Under the pieces are notes generated by a model, which saw nothing but the letters and a program-made list of their open reading frames with translations, ran no database searches and was not told the origin of the DNA. This document shows, one piece after another, positions 7,128-7,176 of a stretch of DNA of 7,176 nt; position 1 is the stretch's first letter, and each line of letters opens with the position of its first letter. A program made the position numbers and the translations under genes. The stretch is from an uncultured Syntrophobacteraceae bacterium (GTDB taxonomy: Bacteria; Desulfobacterota; Syntrophobacteria; Syntrophobacterales; Syntrophobacteraceae), in contig CALBZH010000367.1 in NCBI GenBank assembly GCA_937889795.1, positions 1-7,176 on the forward strand. Reading direction: 5' to 3'.

Positions 7128-7176
7128 AGAAGCGCTCGCTATCTGCCGAGAGATTCGGATGCTAGAAGGGGTGCAG
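7128..7176. other. Start of the downstream region of the oxidase gene
   Basis: Only 49 bases follow the TAG stop at 7125-7127. No GC-rich hairpin with a T run and no start codon with a ribosome binding site is visible, so neither a terminator nor a following gene can be called. Confidence 0.5.

Overview
The window holds two convergent-free, divergently transcribed genes with a regulatory gap of about 580 bases between them. The base composition is GC-rich (around 60% by eye). Both products have Sec-type signal peptides and Shine-Dalgarno sites, so this is a bacterium, most likely Gram-negative. The families involved (giant MofA/MnxG/OmpB-type multicopper oxidase, bacterial papain-like protease) are familiar from metal-cycling Proteobacteria and Desulfobacterota/Geobacter-like bacteria. 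That placement is an inference and I cannot name a taxon.

Minus strand, 1100 down to 1: the first 366 codons of a secreted C1A (papain-family) cysteine protease. It has a complete catalytic set (Gln114, Cys120, His262, Asn284), a Pro/Glu-rich linker and the start of what looks like a CARDB-type beta-sandwich domain, which runs off the window. The linker is encoded partly by a run of nine G/C pairs.

1101-1679: intergenic. It carries a ribosome binding site for each gene, a tandem 13-bp repeat just upstream of the protease, several short inverted repeats, and a candidate promoter for the oxidase with an 18-bp near-perfect palindrome sitting between and over its -35/-10 elements. I see no convincing gene here.

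Plus strand, 1680-7127: one very large gene (1,815 residues) for an exported multicopper oxidase of the MofA/MnxG/McoA/OmpB group, the family that includes bacterial Mn(II) oxidases and a Geobacter outer-surface protein linked to Fe(III) reduction. All four copper motifs are intact, but the two that are normally C-terminal lie in domain 2 and the two normally N-terminal lie in domain 3. The protein reads as three tandem two-domain cupredoxin modules in which only the 2/3 interface keeps the copper ligands.

The two genes do not form an operon. Both products are exported, and they could share control from the common gap, but no functional link is shown by the sequence. Nothing here looks like a mobile element, CRISPR array or RNA gene. 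The parts most worth a second look are the architecture of the oxidase, the palindrome in its promoter, and the homopolymer in the protease linker.
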